Source: DATNPH01 sp036703315
GTDB lineage: Bacteria > Cyanobacteriota > Cyanobacteriia > Cyanobacteriales > Coleofasciculaceae
Length of the DNA stretch: 18,355 bases
NCBI GenBank assembly: GCA_036703315.1
Contig: DATNPH010000204.1
Coordinates: 1-18,355, forward strand
Direction of reading: 5' to 3'
Part shown: in pieces, positions 6,248 to 14,022 of the stretch
How the letters are laid out: each line of letters opens with the position of its first letter
Position numbering within the stretch: the first letter of the stretch is position 1
Made by a program: the position numbers and the translations under genes
The notes under the pieces: model-generated
Told to the model about the DNA's origin: nothing
The model's input: the letters and a program-made list of their open reading frames with translations, nothing else
The model's database searches: none

Positions 6248-8134
6248 AGGTGAGTCCTCTTGGGCAGCCAACTTGACAATTAATGGTTCTTCGAATTTTT
6301 GATGAGTTCCAGACAAAACGATATCTAGATACTGGAGTAGGCATCGTTGTTGCTGAAGATTTGGGCGATAGTGCTGATTGTCTTGTTTAGAAAAAAGTTG
6401 GGGAGTCGCGGTGAGCGCCGAGTAGTACTGATTTTGCTTTGATGAGTGAGATAGCAATGTATACTCCTCAATTGAAGGCACCAGACCCGGTGGTAGCTGA
6501 CCTTCTATTAAGTGGATAAGTCGCTCGTAACAAGCGCTTGTATTCAAACCGCGACGTTCCAACTGCTGCATGATTTCTTTGATGCTAAAGGAGCGAGTCG
6601 CTAAGTCATCTGTGGTTTCGGGGAAAATTCGGAGAAGTTCTAGAACAAGAAAATAGTCACTGTACTGCTGCTGGGTTCGATTTAAAAGTTGGGGATAGAG
6701 AGGCAAGGTTGCTAGTCCAGCAGCAACCCAACTGCCTGTTGGAGAATCAGTGTCCTGAATTAAAGTGGCTAGCGGTAGACTGTGCTGCAACCACTTTTGC
6801 AGGGTTCCCAAAGCCGAGGTGCCACCAAGGCAGAAGACTTGATAAATTCCTTGGTCGGACATTCCCGTTTCAATCAGCAATGCCTTTAGCACTCGATTTA
6901 GTTGTTGAATGAACGGTTGAATTACCCTAGATTCTAGGTCTTCTCGCGTCACGAGCCACTGGTCAGTACCCAGATTCAAGGTAAATTCCTCTTTATGTTG
7001 CAGAATTAGCTTCAGGTACCCAGTAGCTTTGAGGAGTGCTTGACCTAAAGGAGAACTCTGTAACTGTGATACAAGGCGATCGCGTTTTTGTCGGTCAGGT
7101 TGACCCGGTAGCGGCAGTTCTAAATCATGGCTGAGTGACAGCTGCTCGTATTGCTCAGTGGTTAGCTGAGGATATAGAAGCTGGCAAAAGATATCTTGAT
7201 CGATAGCATTACCTGCATAAGGCAGGCTATACACACGAAAGTCACTGTAAGTTAAATCTTGCAGGTGATCAGGCAAATCAACTAAAGCAATTTCCGTTGT
7301 CGTTGCACCAGCATTGATGATCAGAGTACTCCCTCGCAACGGGATAAGGGGGTGAACTTCTTCGACTCTCCCACTCTTGGAAGCCTTGGCGTCAGAAGTT
7401 GGTAAACCAGCAACAATAGGCGCGATCGCATCCTCAAGGAAGTAAACTTGCTCTGGAAGCCTTACCAACTTCGCTTCTAGCACAGCTTCTCGTAAATTTA
7501 GCTGGTAGGTATCTCCCCAATCGGCTGGATAACCTAGGATAACTCCCTCCAACTGCTCCAATGCAGCTACAAGAGTTTCAGGATTCAGACCAACAGCTCC
7601 TACCCTGAGCACCGAATCCGGGAGTGCACCCTTCGGTGTCAGCGTGCCTAACAGTGCCTGCAATGCTCGTCGAACCCAGTACAGAGAAACTAACTGCTGA
7701 CTGGATAACTGCAATGTCGGTTCCCACTGATGCTGTTTGGGACAATAGTAAGGAATGCCAATATTTAAATAGGGTTTAAAATTCTCCAGGAATAAGCTAG
7801 CGTGCTGCTTAGCCACAGTGGGCACCAAAGAGGCGATCGCAACTGGCGCTTCCGGTAGCTGAACAAATAGCTCACTTGCTGCTGCTCCCATGTAGGTCAC
7901 TGCAGGTAAACGAAAGAACTTCTCGTCAGAATTACGAGTTGCCAATTGAGGATCTAGAGTCGCTAATTCATCATTAGTGATGCCTGTAGTATTGTTCGAC
8001 CAATAAATGGGATATTGCTGACCGCTCAAGTAATTCAAGAGGACAGCTGAAATCTTAGTGGTACCGAAGTCAATTCCTAAGTACCAGAGGGTATTACTAG
8101 GGTCTGCTTCTAGCTGTTCTAAGTGTGCAGGCAT
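6230..8134 (-). CDS. Divergent Hsp70-like ATPase (actin/Hsp70 fold) without canonical substrate-binding domain
   Basis: A 634-residue protein. Phosphate-1 is clear: YLGIDFGTTKIS (18-29). The segment GYPADWGDTYQLNLREAVLE parallels the Hsp70 'VPAxFNDxQRxA' helix, followed by EDAIAPIVAG in place of NEPTAAALAYG. Phosphate-2 is altered: IINAGATTTEIALVDL where Hsp70 has DLGGGTxDV, so its acidic residue is Asn. NAIDQDIF corresponds to the region of the GGxDFD motif, and VFCLGGTSALGTLQKWL is the adenosine motif. After the ATPase domain (about 15-500) comes about 130 residues of unknown C-terminal region instead of the beta-sandwich peptide-binding domain. It lacks a signal peptide and is probably cytoplasmic. 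It lies 94 bp downstream of the coiled-coil gene and is probably co-transcribed. The start has no clear ribosome site. Its role is unknown; a regulatory or scaffold function with its partner is inference. Confidence 0.85.
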   Translation of the reverse strand: MPAHLEQLEADPSNTLWYLGIDFGTTKISAVLLNYLSGQQYPIYWSNNTTGITNDELATLDPQLATRNSDEKFFRLPAVTYMGAAASELFVQLPEAPVAIASLVPTVAKQHASLFLENFKPYLNIGIPYYCPKQHQWEPTLQLSSQQLVSLYWVRRALQALLGTLTPKGALPDSVLRVGAVGLNPETLVAALEQLEGVILGYPADWGDTYQLNLREAVLEAKLVRLPEQVYFLEDAIAPIVAGLPTSDAKASKSGRVEEVHPLIPLRGSTLIINAGATTTEIALVDLPDHLQDLTYSDFRVYSLPYAGNAIDQDIFCQLLYPQLTTEQYEQLSLSHDLELPLPGQPDRQKRDRLVSQLQSSPLGQALLKATGYLKLILQHKEEFTLNLGTDQWLVTREDLESRVIQPFIQQLNRVLKALLIETGMSDQGIYQVFCLGGTSALGTLQKWLQHSLPLATLIQDTDSPTGSWVAAGLATLPLYPQLLNRTQQQYSDYFLVLELLRIFPETTDDLATRSFSIKEIMQQLERRGLNTSACYERLIHLIEGQLPPGLVPSIEEYTLLSHSSKQNQYYSALTATPQLFSKQDNQHYRPNLQQQRCLLQYLDIVLSGTHQKFEEPLIVKLAAQEDSPMTFDF

Positions 8135-8228
8135 TCAGGATTCATGTGGTAGATGCCGATTCTAGATAGAGCCAGCTGTTTCTTTGGCATTTGTAGCTGC
8201 GTTACAACTAGACACTGAAACTGAGAAT

Positions 8229-11042
8229 TCACCGATTAGCGTCTGATTGTGAATCACGATTACTTTTTTGTTCGTTGTCTGATTGCTCTGGGTTGAAGGC
8301 TTCACGATTAGTATCAACTAGCTCCTCTGGAGTCAAAGCGCTATTTCTTGCTGCATTATGTTGCTCTGAGTGCTGTGCTGCTTCTAGAGATACATCTGAT
8401 TGATTATCCAAAGCTTGTGAAGGCAAAGTTGTATCTTGACTACTATGTATTGACTCATCCTGCACCTTTTCATTCGAGGCTTTTTCATGCGGAGCCAGAG
8501 GTTCTCCTGACCTAGCTGCGTTGACTTCGCCTTCCTGCTCTAAATCAATCATTGCTTGTGAAGAGGAATCCCAGTCAAGCACCAACTCAGGTGAGGCGAT
8601 CATTTCCTCTGTTGTACCATTGACTGGCTCATCCCACTGCTCAATAAATGTTTCATCCTCAAGAGCGATCGCTTCTCCAGACGTCGCTAGTTCCTCTGGA
8701 GCCGTGGTATTCAAGCTTAGCCTGTTCTCTTGGTCTAGTTCCAGTACTTCTGAAGGGAATAACTCCGGTTCAAAATCAGACTCCACAGATTCTGGTATTA
8801 CCCGTGTAGAATTATCTGAAATCTTGTTTTCTATGGGTGCGGCGGCGACATCCTTTACATCAGTGTCCAATTGGTGAGGCTCTTGAGTAGAAAAGGCATT
8901 GAGCGTCCCCTCTTCCCAATCTTCAGCTAATAACTCCTCCGACATCGGGTACCACGGATTTTGTTGATGCCCTTGAGCAACATCAGGTGCAATCTTTGGT
9001 GATTCAAAATCACTACTTAGCGACAACCGCTCTGGCTGAGTTGGCAACTTCTGCCCCTCGGACGCCTCAAAGCTGTTGAGGTCTTGCTGAAGCTGCTGTA
9101 ATGTCCTTTGCTCTAACCTAATTTCCCTATCTAGAGGAGTCTCTAATCTATCCGTTACCAACAAATCCTCTTCAGGGGAGGCAGGGATGTAGTTCTCTTC
9201 TCCTAAATGACTTCGAGACTCACTCTCAGAGCTTTGATAGTCTATCTGTGGGTTGGTTGTAACAGACATTGAGTTATCGGCAGAAGGTGAGTCGTGACTC
9301 AAATCCATCTCCTCCAATAGATCCGTCAGTACAGCAATGGTTTCAAGGCTTTCTAACTCACTTGCTGCTAATGACGATGCCTGTGCTTCTCCCGCCCAAT
9401 CCGCCTCACTGAGTGAGTCAGCCATTAAATCATCAGAAAATAATTCCTGCCAAGACTCTGCCCAGTTCTCTGCTGACCCATCTGGAGGTTGACTCAGCGA
9501 TCGCTCAGTCGCTGGGTCGGCGAGTCCTTCAAACAAAACATCTTCAACCTCAGAAGATAGAGGATTTACTAAGTCTGTACGGAAGCTCTGATAATCTTTT
9601 GGCAGTTGAAATCCTATTGCAGCCTGCTGCGACTGTGAGGTATCCAACTGGGTAAAGCTTGGGAAAGTAGCAGGAAACTCAGGTGTTAAGACTTGTGATT
9701 CATCTGATTGGGGTGGAGCACTCAAAGAATCTGTCCCGAACAGACTTTGGTACAACTCATCAATTTCCTGACTGCGGCTGTCAGAACTCAATTGTAGTTT
9801 AGCTACTGTATCCGGTGCATCTAGGGAGGGGAGTGACGCCGCATCCTCAATGTTTAGCTGAATGAACGTGTCTAGTTCATCAGTGTCATTAGCCTCGACC
9901 TCCAGATCTCCAAAATCTAGTCCTTCGATAATTTCCCAATCTTCCGAGTCCAGGGTTTCGTGAAAACTATCTTCAGCAGAGGCTTCTGGCGTCACTATTC
10001 CTAGCTCTGCCAAAGCTGCATCATTCATGTTAGGAGACGTTAGTGGTACGGCTGTCGCATAGTCTATAGTTCCTTGAGTCTCGGCAGAACCAGTCGCATT
10101 TTCTAGTTCCGTATGGAGTAGCTCTAACGGTTGCAGTGGTTGAAGCGCTATTTGTGCCTCAGGCAAGGAGTTGGACTGCGGCATTAGTGCTGTATTAACA
10201 ACATCAGATAGTTGACCTGATGATGCGAACACTGTTGAGGCATCTTGTCCCAACTGCTGTATTAGGCTATTCACAAATGCTGTAAATAGCATTTCCCCTT
10301 GAACACCTAAGCGGTGCATCTTTTCCAATCCCTGGGACAAAGACTCCTGATAACTCTGAAGATTGCGTTGTAGTGCCTCGAAGATTACTCGCTGGTTAGC
10401 GTCTAGAGCTGCCAGCATTTGATCAGACTGCAATTGCACATGTCGCACTTGTTCTAGGCGATCTTGTGGCTGTACCCCTCCCCCAACGTGACCCCGATTA
10501 GGAATCGCTGAAGTAATAGCCCCAGCTGCTGATTCAGCGCTCATCCAACGAGCTTCTAAATTCGCGAAAATTTGAGCCAACTGTTGGGTCAAGTTTTCGG
10601 CGCACTGGCTTATCAACTCCTGTGACAACTCTGAAACCACTTGCTGCTGTACAATCTTTTTCTGAGCAAAAGAATCAAGCTGCTGCCTTGTCCCTTCCAG
10701 TTGGCGAATCTCTCTAACTAATGCCTCTCGCTCATACCTCAAGGCTTCCACGTCCGCCTGCAAGGGCTGTAGGAAGTCAGCACGTAGACTATTTATTTCT
10801 TGCGTAACCGCTTGCGCAATCTGCTGTGCCATTTCGGTTGAAGCTGAGTTGGCAGGAGGTGGCTGTTCCGGGGCAGCAATGAAATCTTGCTGCTGGGAAA
10901 CTAAGTAGCTACGAACTCGCTCCAGAACCTGCCGCTTTTTGGCGACATCACCGGGTTTGGGCCAAGAGAGATGGGCATCAACCTTGGGGAGGATGCTATC
11001 AATATCAGCAATCAGAGATTGAATATCCTTCTGAGAAGTCAC
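8229..11042 (-). CDS. Large coiled-coil protein with a long acidic disordered tail
   Basis: A 937-residue protein that begins with GTG, preceded by AAGGA 7 nt upstream (11054-11050), which fixes the start. Residues 1-55 form a helical head (DIDSILPKVDAHLSWPKPGD). About 70-170 is a predicted coiled coil (SLRADFLQPLQADVEALRYE, REALVREIRQLEGTRQQLDS). About 195-265 is a second helical region ending in GLEKMHRLGVQGEMLFTAFV. From about residue 345 to the end the chain is almost entirely Asp/Glu/Ser/Gln/Leu-rich with no recognisable domain and looks intrinsically disordered. There is no signal peptide or membrane segment. It is first in a two-gene minus-strand unit with the Hsp70-like ATPase. I do not recognise a named family with confidence; a possible resemblance to motility-linked cyanobacterial coiled-coil proteins such as HmpF is only a guess to test. 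Confidence 0.85.
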   Translation of the reverse strand: MTSQKDIQSLIADIDSILPKVDAHLSWPKPGDVAKKRQVLERVRSYLVSQQQDFIAAPEQPPPANSASTEMAQQIAQAVTQEINSLRADFLQPLQADVEALRYEREALVREIRQLEGTRQQLDSFAQKKIVQQQVVSELSQELISQCAENLTQQLAQIFANLEARWMSAESAAGAITSAIPNRGHVGGGVQPQDRLEQVRHVQLQSDQMLAALDANQRVIFEALQRNLQSYQESLSQGLEKMHRLGVQGEMLFTAFVNSLIQQLGQDASTVFASSGQLSDVVNTALMPQSNSLPEAQIALQPLQPLELLHTELENATGSAETQGTIDYATAVPLTSPNMNDAALAELGIVTPEASAEDSFHETLDSEDWEIIEGLDFGDLEVEANDTDELDTFIQLNIEDAASLPSLDAPDTVAKLQLSSDSRSQEIDELYQSLFGTDSLSAPPQSDESQVLTPEFPATFPSFTQLDTSQSQQAAIGFQLPKDYQSFRTDLVNPLSSEVEDVLFEGLADPATERSLSQPPDGSAENWAESWQELFSDDLMADSLSEADWAGEAQASSLAASELESLETIAVLTDLLEEMDLSHDSPSADNSMSVTTNPQIDYQSSESESRSHLGEENYIPASPEEDLLVTDRLETPLDREIRLEQRTLQQLQQDLNSFEASEGQKLPTQPERLSLSSDFESPKIAPDVAQGHQQNPWYPMSEELLAEDWEEGTLNAFSTQEPHQLDTDVKDVAAAPIENKISDNSTRVIPESVESDFEPELFPSEVLELDQENRLSLNTTAPEELATSGEAIALEDETFIEQWDEPVNGTTEEMIASPELVLDWDSSSQAMIDLEQEGEVNAARSGEPLAPHEKASNEKVQDESIHSSQDTTLPSQALDNQSDVSLEAAQHSEQHNAARNSALTPEELVDTNREAFNPEQSDNEQKSNRDSQSDANR

Positions 11043-11462
11043 GGTGAAATCCTTGAGCCGAACAAGTGCACTGATACAGGAGTGGGTATAATCCTTCTAT
11101 CTTTAATGTTAATTGCCAGAGCCACCCACCTATCCAGGATGTTTCATCTGAGCCATATGGAGTTTATCAATATAGAGCATAATAACTGTGTGTGCCTACA
11201 ACTTGATACTCGCCTCTAGCTTCGACAGGATTAACAATTGAAGACCTCTTCGGTGGGTTAGAGCCGTCAGGTTTGAGAAACCTTCAGTTGTAGCCTTCAT
11301 TCTCACTCGTCTGGAATCGTTGGTGCGGTACCTGAACTGAGAGGGTTCAGTTGCTCAGACTGTTTCTCGTTACAGCGGTTGAAACAGAAAAAGCTTTCTA
11401 CCTCAATTTGGTGGATAGTTGAGCATCTGCTATCCACAGCGTTTACAATGTGCTTTGGCTTC
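11043..11462. other. Divergent intergenic region between the coiled-coil gene and the CRP-type regulator
   Basis: About 420 bp that must carry the promoters of the minus-strand coiled-coil/Hsp70-like unit and of the plus-strand regulator. Visible structure: a perfect hairpin AGGTTT-GAG-AAACCT (11269-11283), a small stem GAAG-ACCT-CTTC, and an outer imperfect pair ACAATTGAAG/CTTCAGTTGT enclosing both (about 11234-11292). This could be a structured leader of the regulator. No clear -10/-35 pair could be assigned. The regulator's frame remains open upstream to a TTG at 11379, but that extension has no family support. Confidence 0.45.
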
Positions 11463-12170
11463 ATGGAAGACCGATACAGCTCACACGAGATGAACTTTAA
11501 CAGCAATGATAGTAAAGATATAATTCCTTTTTTTGCAGGCTTGCCAGAGCTCTCTGTAGAGAAAGCCGTTTCTCATATTGTTACCCGTAGCCATCCCGCA
11601 AATCGAGTAATTTTGCTGGAGAATGACTGGGGTGGCTCTGTGTATTTCATCTTGGAGGGCTGGGCGAAGATTCGCACCTACAACCTTGACGGGAAAGAGG
11701 TGACTCTCAATATCCTCGGAAAAGGAGAAATCTTTGGTGAAATGGCAGCGCTGGATGAGGTTCCTCGTTCAACAGATGTCATTACCCTGACTTCCACAAC
11801 AATTGGCAGTATACCGGCTCAGGATTTTATTCAGTTAATTCATAATGAACCTTTAGCGGGTGTGCGTCTAGCTCAGCTGATGGCAAAGCGTCTGCGTCAA
11901 GTTAATCGACGCCTTCGCCTGCGAGAGTCGGATAGTACCTCACGAGTGGCAGACACTTTATTGTTTCTAGCCGAGGGACAGGGAAAACTCAAACAACAAG
12001 GCACTGAGATTCCCAATTTACCCCACCGAGAGTTGAGCAGCTTGAGTGGGCTAGCGCGAGAGACAGTCACACGAGTGCTGACAAAACTGGAAAAGAGGGC
12101 GCTGATTAAGCGAGATCAGGATACGATGTTCATCCCTGACGTGCATGCTTTAGAGCGGCTTATCACTTAA
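11463..12170 (+). CDS. CRP/FNR-family transcriptional regulator, cAMP-receptor (SYCRP1-like) type
   Basis: A 235-residue regulator from the ATG at 11463. It has an N-terminal cyclic-nucleotide-binding beta-roll (about residues 23-125), a dimerisation helix (about 130-152) and a C-terminal winged helix-turn-helix. The phosphate-binding cassette reads GEMAALDEVPRST (92-104), keeping the Glu, Arg and Ser that bind cAMP in E. coli CRP, so cAMP binding is plausible. The recognition helix LSGLARETVTRVL (194-206) keeps the RETVxR pattern of CRP. It is not NtcA, which lacks this cassette and has a different N-terminus. Sequence from memory is closest to Synechocystis SYCRP1, linked to motility and pili. 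Start choice: 11463, 11490 and a TTG at 11379 are all in frame and none has a good ribosome site; PFFAGLPEL, where the conserved domain begins, favours 11463 or 11490. A stress protein gene follows. Confidence 0.85.
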   Translation: MEDRYSSHEMNFNSNDSKDIIPFFAGLPELSVEKAVSHIVTRSHPANRVILLENDWGGSVYFILEGWAKIRTYNLDGKEVTLNILGKGEIFGEMAALDEVPRSTDVITLTSTTIGSIPAQDFIQLIHNEPLAGVRLAQLMAKRLRQVNRRLRLRESDSTSRVADTLLFLAEGQGKLKQQGTEIPNLPHRELSSLSGLARETVTRVLTKLEKRALIKRDQDTMFIPDVHALERLIT

Positions 12171-12233
12171 GCTAAGGGTTTAGAGGGTAGAGTCTTAAAT
12201 TTTATTGAACAGCTCTTATCGGATTGAAGATTT

Positions 12234-12764
12234 ATGCTTTTTCAGAAAATTCTTGTTGCTATTGACGATTCTTCGCTAAGCTCTTTTGTCTTTGCGGCAG
12301 CACTGGAATTAGCTCAGTCCAACAAAGCTGTAATGAGGCTGCACAGTAGCCTGAGCTCCGATATCGTCAGTGAGTCAACGCCTCCCATGATGCTTGATGT
12401 AAGTTTGCCTTTGGGGCTAGTCAACACTGATGAATACCAATCCTTTCAAACCCAACAAGTCCTCATCGAAAAGCAGATTGAGGAGGCAAAGGCGATACTG
12501 AAGCGTTACTGTGATGAGGCGATAAATCACGGAGTGCCAACAGAATCAAATTACGAAGTTGGTGATCCGGGTCATGAGATCTGTAAAGCAGCTAAAGAAT
12601 GGCATGCAGATTTAATAGTGGTTGGGCGTCGGGGTCTTACAGGATTGACAGAAGCGATACTGGGGAGTGTGAGTAACTACGTGGTACATCATGCTCCCTG
12701 TTCGGTGTTGGTAATTCAAGACGTAGAACCTGAGCCACCACTTCAGGCGGACACTAATCGATAA
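12234..12764 (+). CDS. Universal stress protein (UspA family)
   Basis: A 176-residue single-domain Usp. It begins MLFQKILVAIDDSSLSSFVF with the conserved D11/D12 after strand 1. The ATP-binding motif G-x2-G-x9-G-S is complete as G131-R-R-G134 ... G144-S145, followed by the last strand CSVLVIQ. Such ATP-binding Usps act in the cytoplasm during starvation or stress. The middle (about 38-70) is a longer insertion than in minimal Usps. It lies 63 bp after the CRP-type regulator in the same direction, so it may be co-transcribed or a target. Confidence 0.93.
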   Translation: MLFQKILVAIDDSSLSSFVFAAALELAQSNKAVMRLHSSLSSDIVSESTPPMMLDVSLPLGLVNTDEYQSFQTQQVLIEKQIEEAKAILKRYCDEAINHGVPTESNYEVGDPGHEICKAAKEWHADLIVVGRRGLTGLTEAILGSVSNYVVHHAPCSVLVIQDVEPEPPLQADTNR

Positions 12765-12879
12765 GGAAACAGGCGGGGTAGGAAGGGAAGATCGGGAAAG
12801 TAGAGAAAACACAGAAGTTATCTCCCCATCTCCCCCATCCTTTCAAGAGCTGATAGGCGTGACTACTGAATCGATGCTC

Positions 12880-12961
12880 TAGATAAGCTAATCGTCATTT
12901 AGAGTGCATCCGTCACTTTGGCAATCAGATGATGCAACTTGAAGGCACATCAGCTTATTAA
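12880..12961. repeat. Small inverted-repeat element, copy A (82 bp)
   Basis: The left end carries TAAGCTAAT (12884-12892) and the right end GCAACTTGAAGGCACATCAG followed by CTTATTAA (12934-12961). The right arm matches the right arm of copy B at 18174-18201 in 24 of 28 positions. The left arm matches copy B's left arm in most positions and is an imperfect reverse complement of its own right arm. The interior is shorter than in copy B. It is interpreted as a MITE-like repeat family. Confidence 0.55.
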
Positions 12962-13035
12962 TCTTGCCCTGCTCCTACTAAAGACATTTTTATTATTGGA
13001 CGCCCCTAAGCCAACGGTTTGGTGAATGGGTTTTA

Positions 13036-13067
13036 TACAGGAGTACACCTGTAGTAGGGAACTCCTG
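13036..13067 (+). promoter_or_regulatory. Two mutually exclusive hairpins in the DUF2232-cobT leader
   Basis: TACAGG (13036-13041) can pair with CCTGTA (13048-13053), or CAGGAGT (13038-13044) with ACTCCTG (13061-13067). The arms overlap, so only one can form at a time. They lie 44-75 nt upstream of the DUF2232 start. The sequence is too short and lacks the conserved boxes for a cobalamin riboswitch; a regulatory role is only a possibility. Confidence 0.25.
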
Positions 13068-13110
13068 CCGCTGTTATGTTGAAGATTGGTTAAGAGTTTA
13101 GTAAATCTGC

Positions 13111-14022
13111 ATGAGCGATTCCTTTGATGATGCCCAAGCTTCTCGCCCTGATTCTTCTGAGGAGACTAAAAACAAGCCTTTAAAATCAGAAGCTGATCCT
13201 TCGAGTGAAGACTTTGACACAGCTGATGAAGTTGGTCAAGATGCATCTCCACCCATTTCAACGTCGGAAACTGAACAGTTTCCCCAGTCATCGGTAACAA
13301 CTACCTTACCCGCTGACGAGGACTACCCTACCTCTACAGAACCTTTAGGTGAAATGGGTTCTCCTTCAGAATACGCTCAACGAGAAAGTCTACAACCTAA
13401 GCCCATCCCACCTTTAGTGATGGTCGAAACAGCGTTTCTTGCTAGTACGGCTAGCTTGCTATGGCTAATTAATTATTACTTTCCCCTAGGACCGGTGTGG
13501 CGGATTTTTTTTCCGGTGCCGATCGCGTTGGTTTACCTGCGCTGGGGAAACCGAGCCTCTTGGATGGCAGCGCTGGTTTCAGGGTTATTGCTGTCGGTAC
13601 TAATGGGACCAACCCGTAGCATTCTCTTTTTCATTCCCTATGGTCTGATGGGCGTTCAGCTAGGAGCAATGTGGAGACGTCGATCTGGCTGGTTCTTCTC
13701 AATTTTTACGGGAACAGTGCTGGGGACATTAGGATTCTTTTTTAGATTTTGGCTACTCTCGCTACTCTTGGGCGAAGATCTCTGGGTTTATGTGATGAGT
13801 CAGATTACAGAATTAACTCAGTGGGGGTTTGCCAGGCTAGGATTGCTAGCTCAGCCAAGTCTGTATCTAATTCAAGTGGTCGCTGTGGTAATGATTGTGA
13901 TCAGCAATGCTGTTTATCTATTCGTTGTGCATCTTGTGGCTTTACTCCTGCTTGATCGCTTGGGTAACCCGATTCCCCGACCGCCACATTGGGTGCAAGT
14001 TTTGCTGGACTACGATGGGTGA
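13111..14022 (+). CDS. DUF2232-type integral membrane protein
   Basis: A 303-residue protein with a long acidic, Ser/Glu/Asp/Pro-rich cytoplasmic N-terminus (about residues 1-105, no structure expected) and then six or so hydrophobic segments. These include MVETAFLASTASLLWLINYY (about 108-127), SWMAALVSGLLLSVLMGPTR, SGWFFSIFTGTVLGTLGFFF and LIQVVAVVMIVISNAVYLFV. The fold resembles the DUF2232 family; several such proteins look like the membrane-embedded S components of energy-coupling transporters, but no substrate is known. The stop TGA (14020-14022) is directly followed by the ATG of the CobT-like gene, so the two are surely co-translated. A transport or assembly role for a cobalamin-related compound is inference from that pairing. 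Confidence 0.82.
   Translation: MSDSFDDAQASRPDSSEETKNKPLKSEADPSSEDFDTADEVGQDASPPISTSETEQFPQSSVTTTLPADEDYPTSTEPLGEMGSPSEYAQRESLQPKPIPPLVMVETAFLASTASLLWLINYYFPLGPVWRIFFPVPIALVYLRWGNRASWMAALVSGLLLSVLMGPTRSILFFIPYGLMGVQLGAMWRRRSGWFFSIFTGTVLGTLGFFFRFWLLSLLLGEDLWVYVMSQITELTQWGFARLGLLAQPSLYLIQVVAVVMIVISNAVYLFVVHLVALLLLDRLGNPIPRPPHWVQVLLDYDG

Larger units (their letters stand above)
12765..13110. other. Intergenic stretch upstream of the DUF2232-cobT unit
   Basis: No gene is seen in these 346 bp. After the stress protein comes a purine-rich then CCCCATCTCCCCCATCC tract (about 12770-12840), then a small inverted-repeat element (12880-12961). A leader with two alternative hairpins (13036-13067) lies shortly before the DUF2232 gene. 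I see no clear promoter. Confidence 0.6.

Noticed and set aside
11379..11462. TTG-started N-terminal extension of the CRP-type regulator
   Set aside because: No ribosome site and no match to the family's N-terminus; later ATGs at 11463 or 11490 are better.
13000..13100. Cobalamin riboswitch upstream of the CobT-like gene
   Set aside because: GGGAA and a CCGCTGTTA-like end are present, but the intervening conserved GGTGxAAxxCC block and the distal B12 box are missing.
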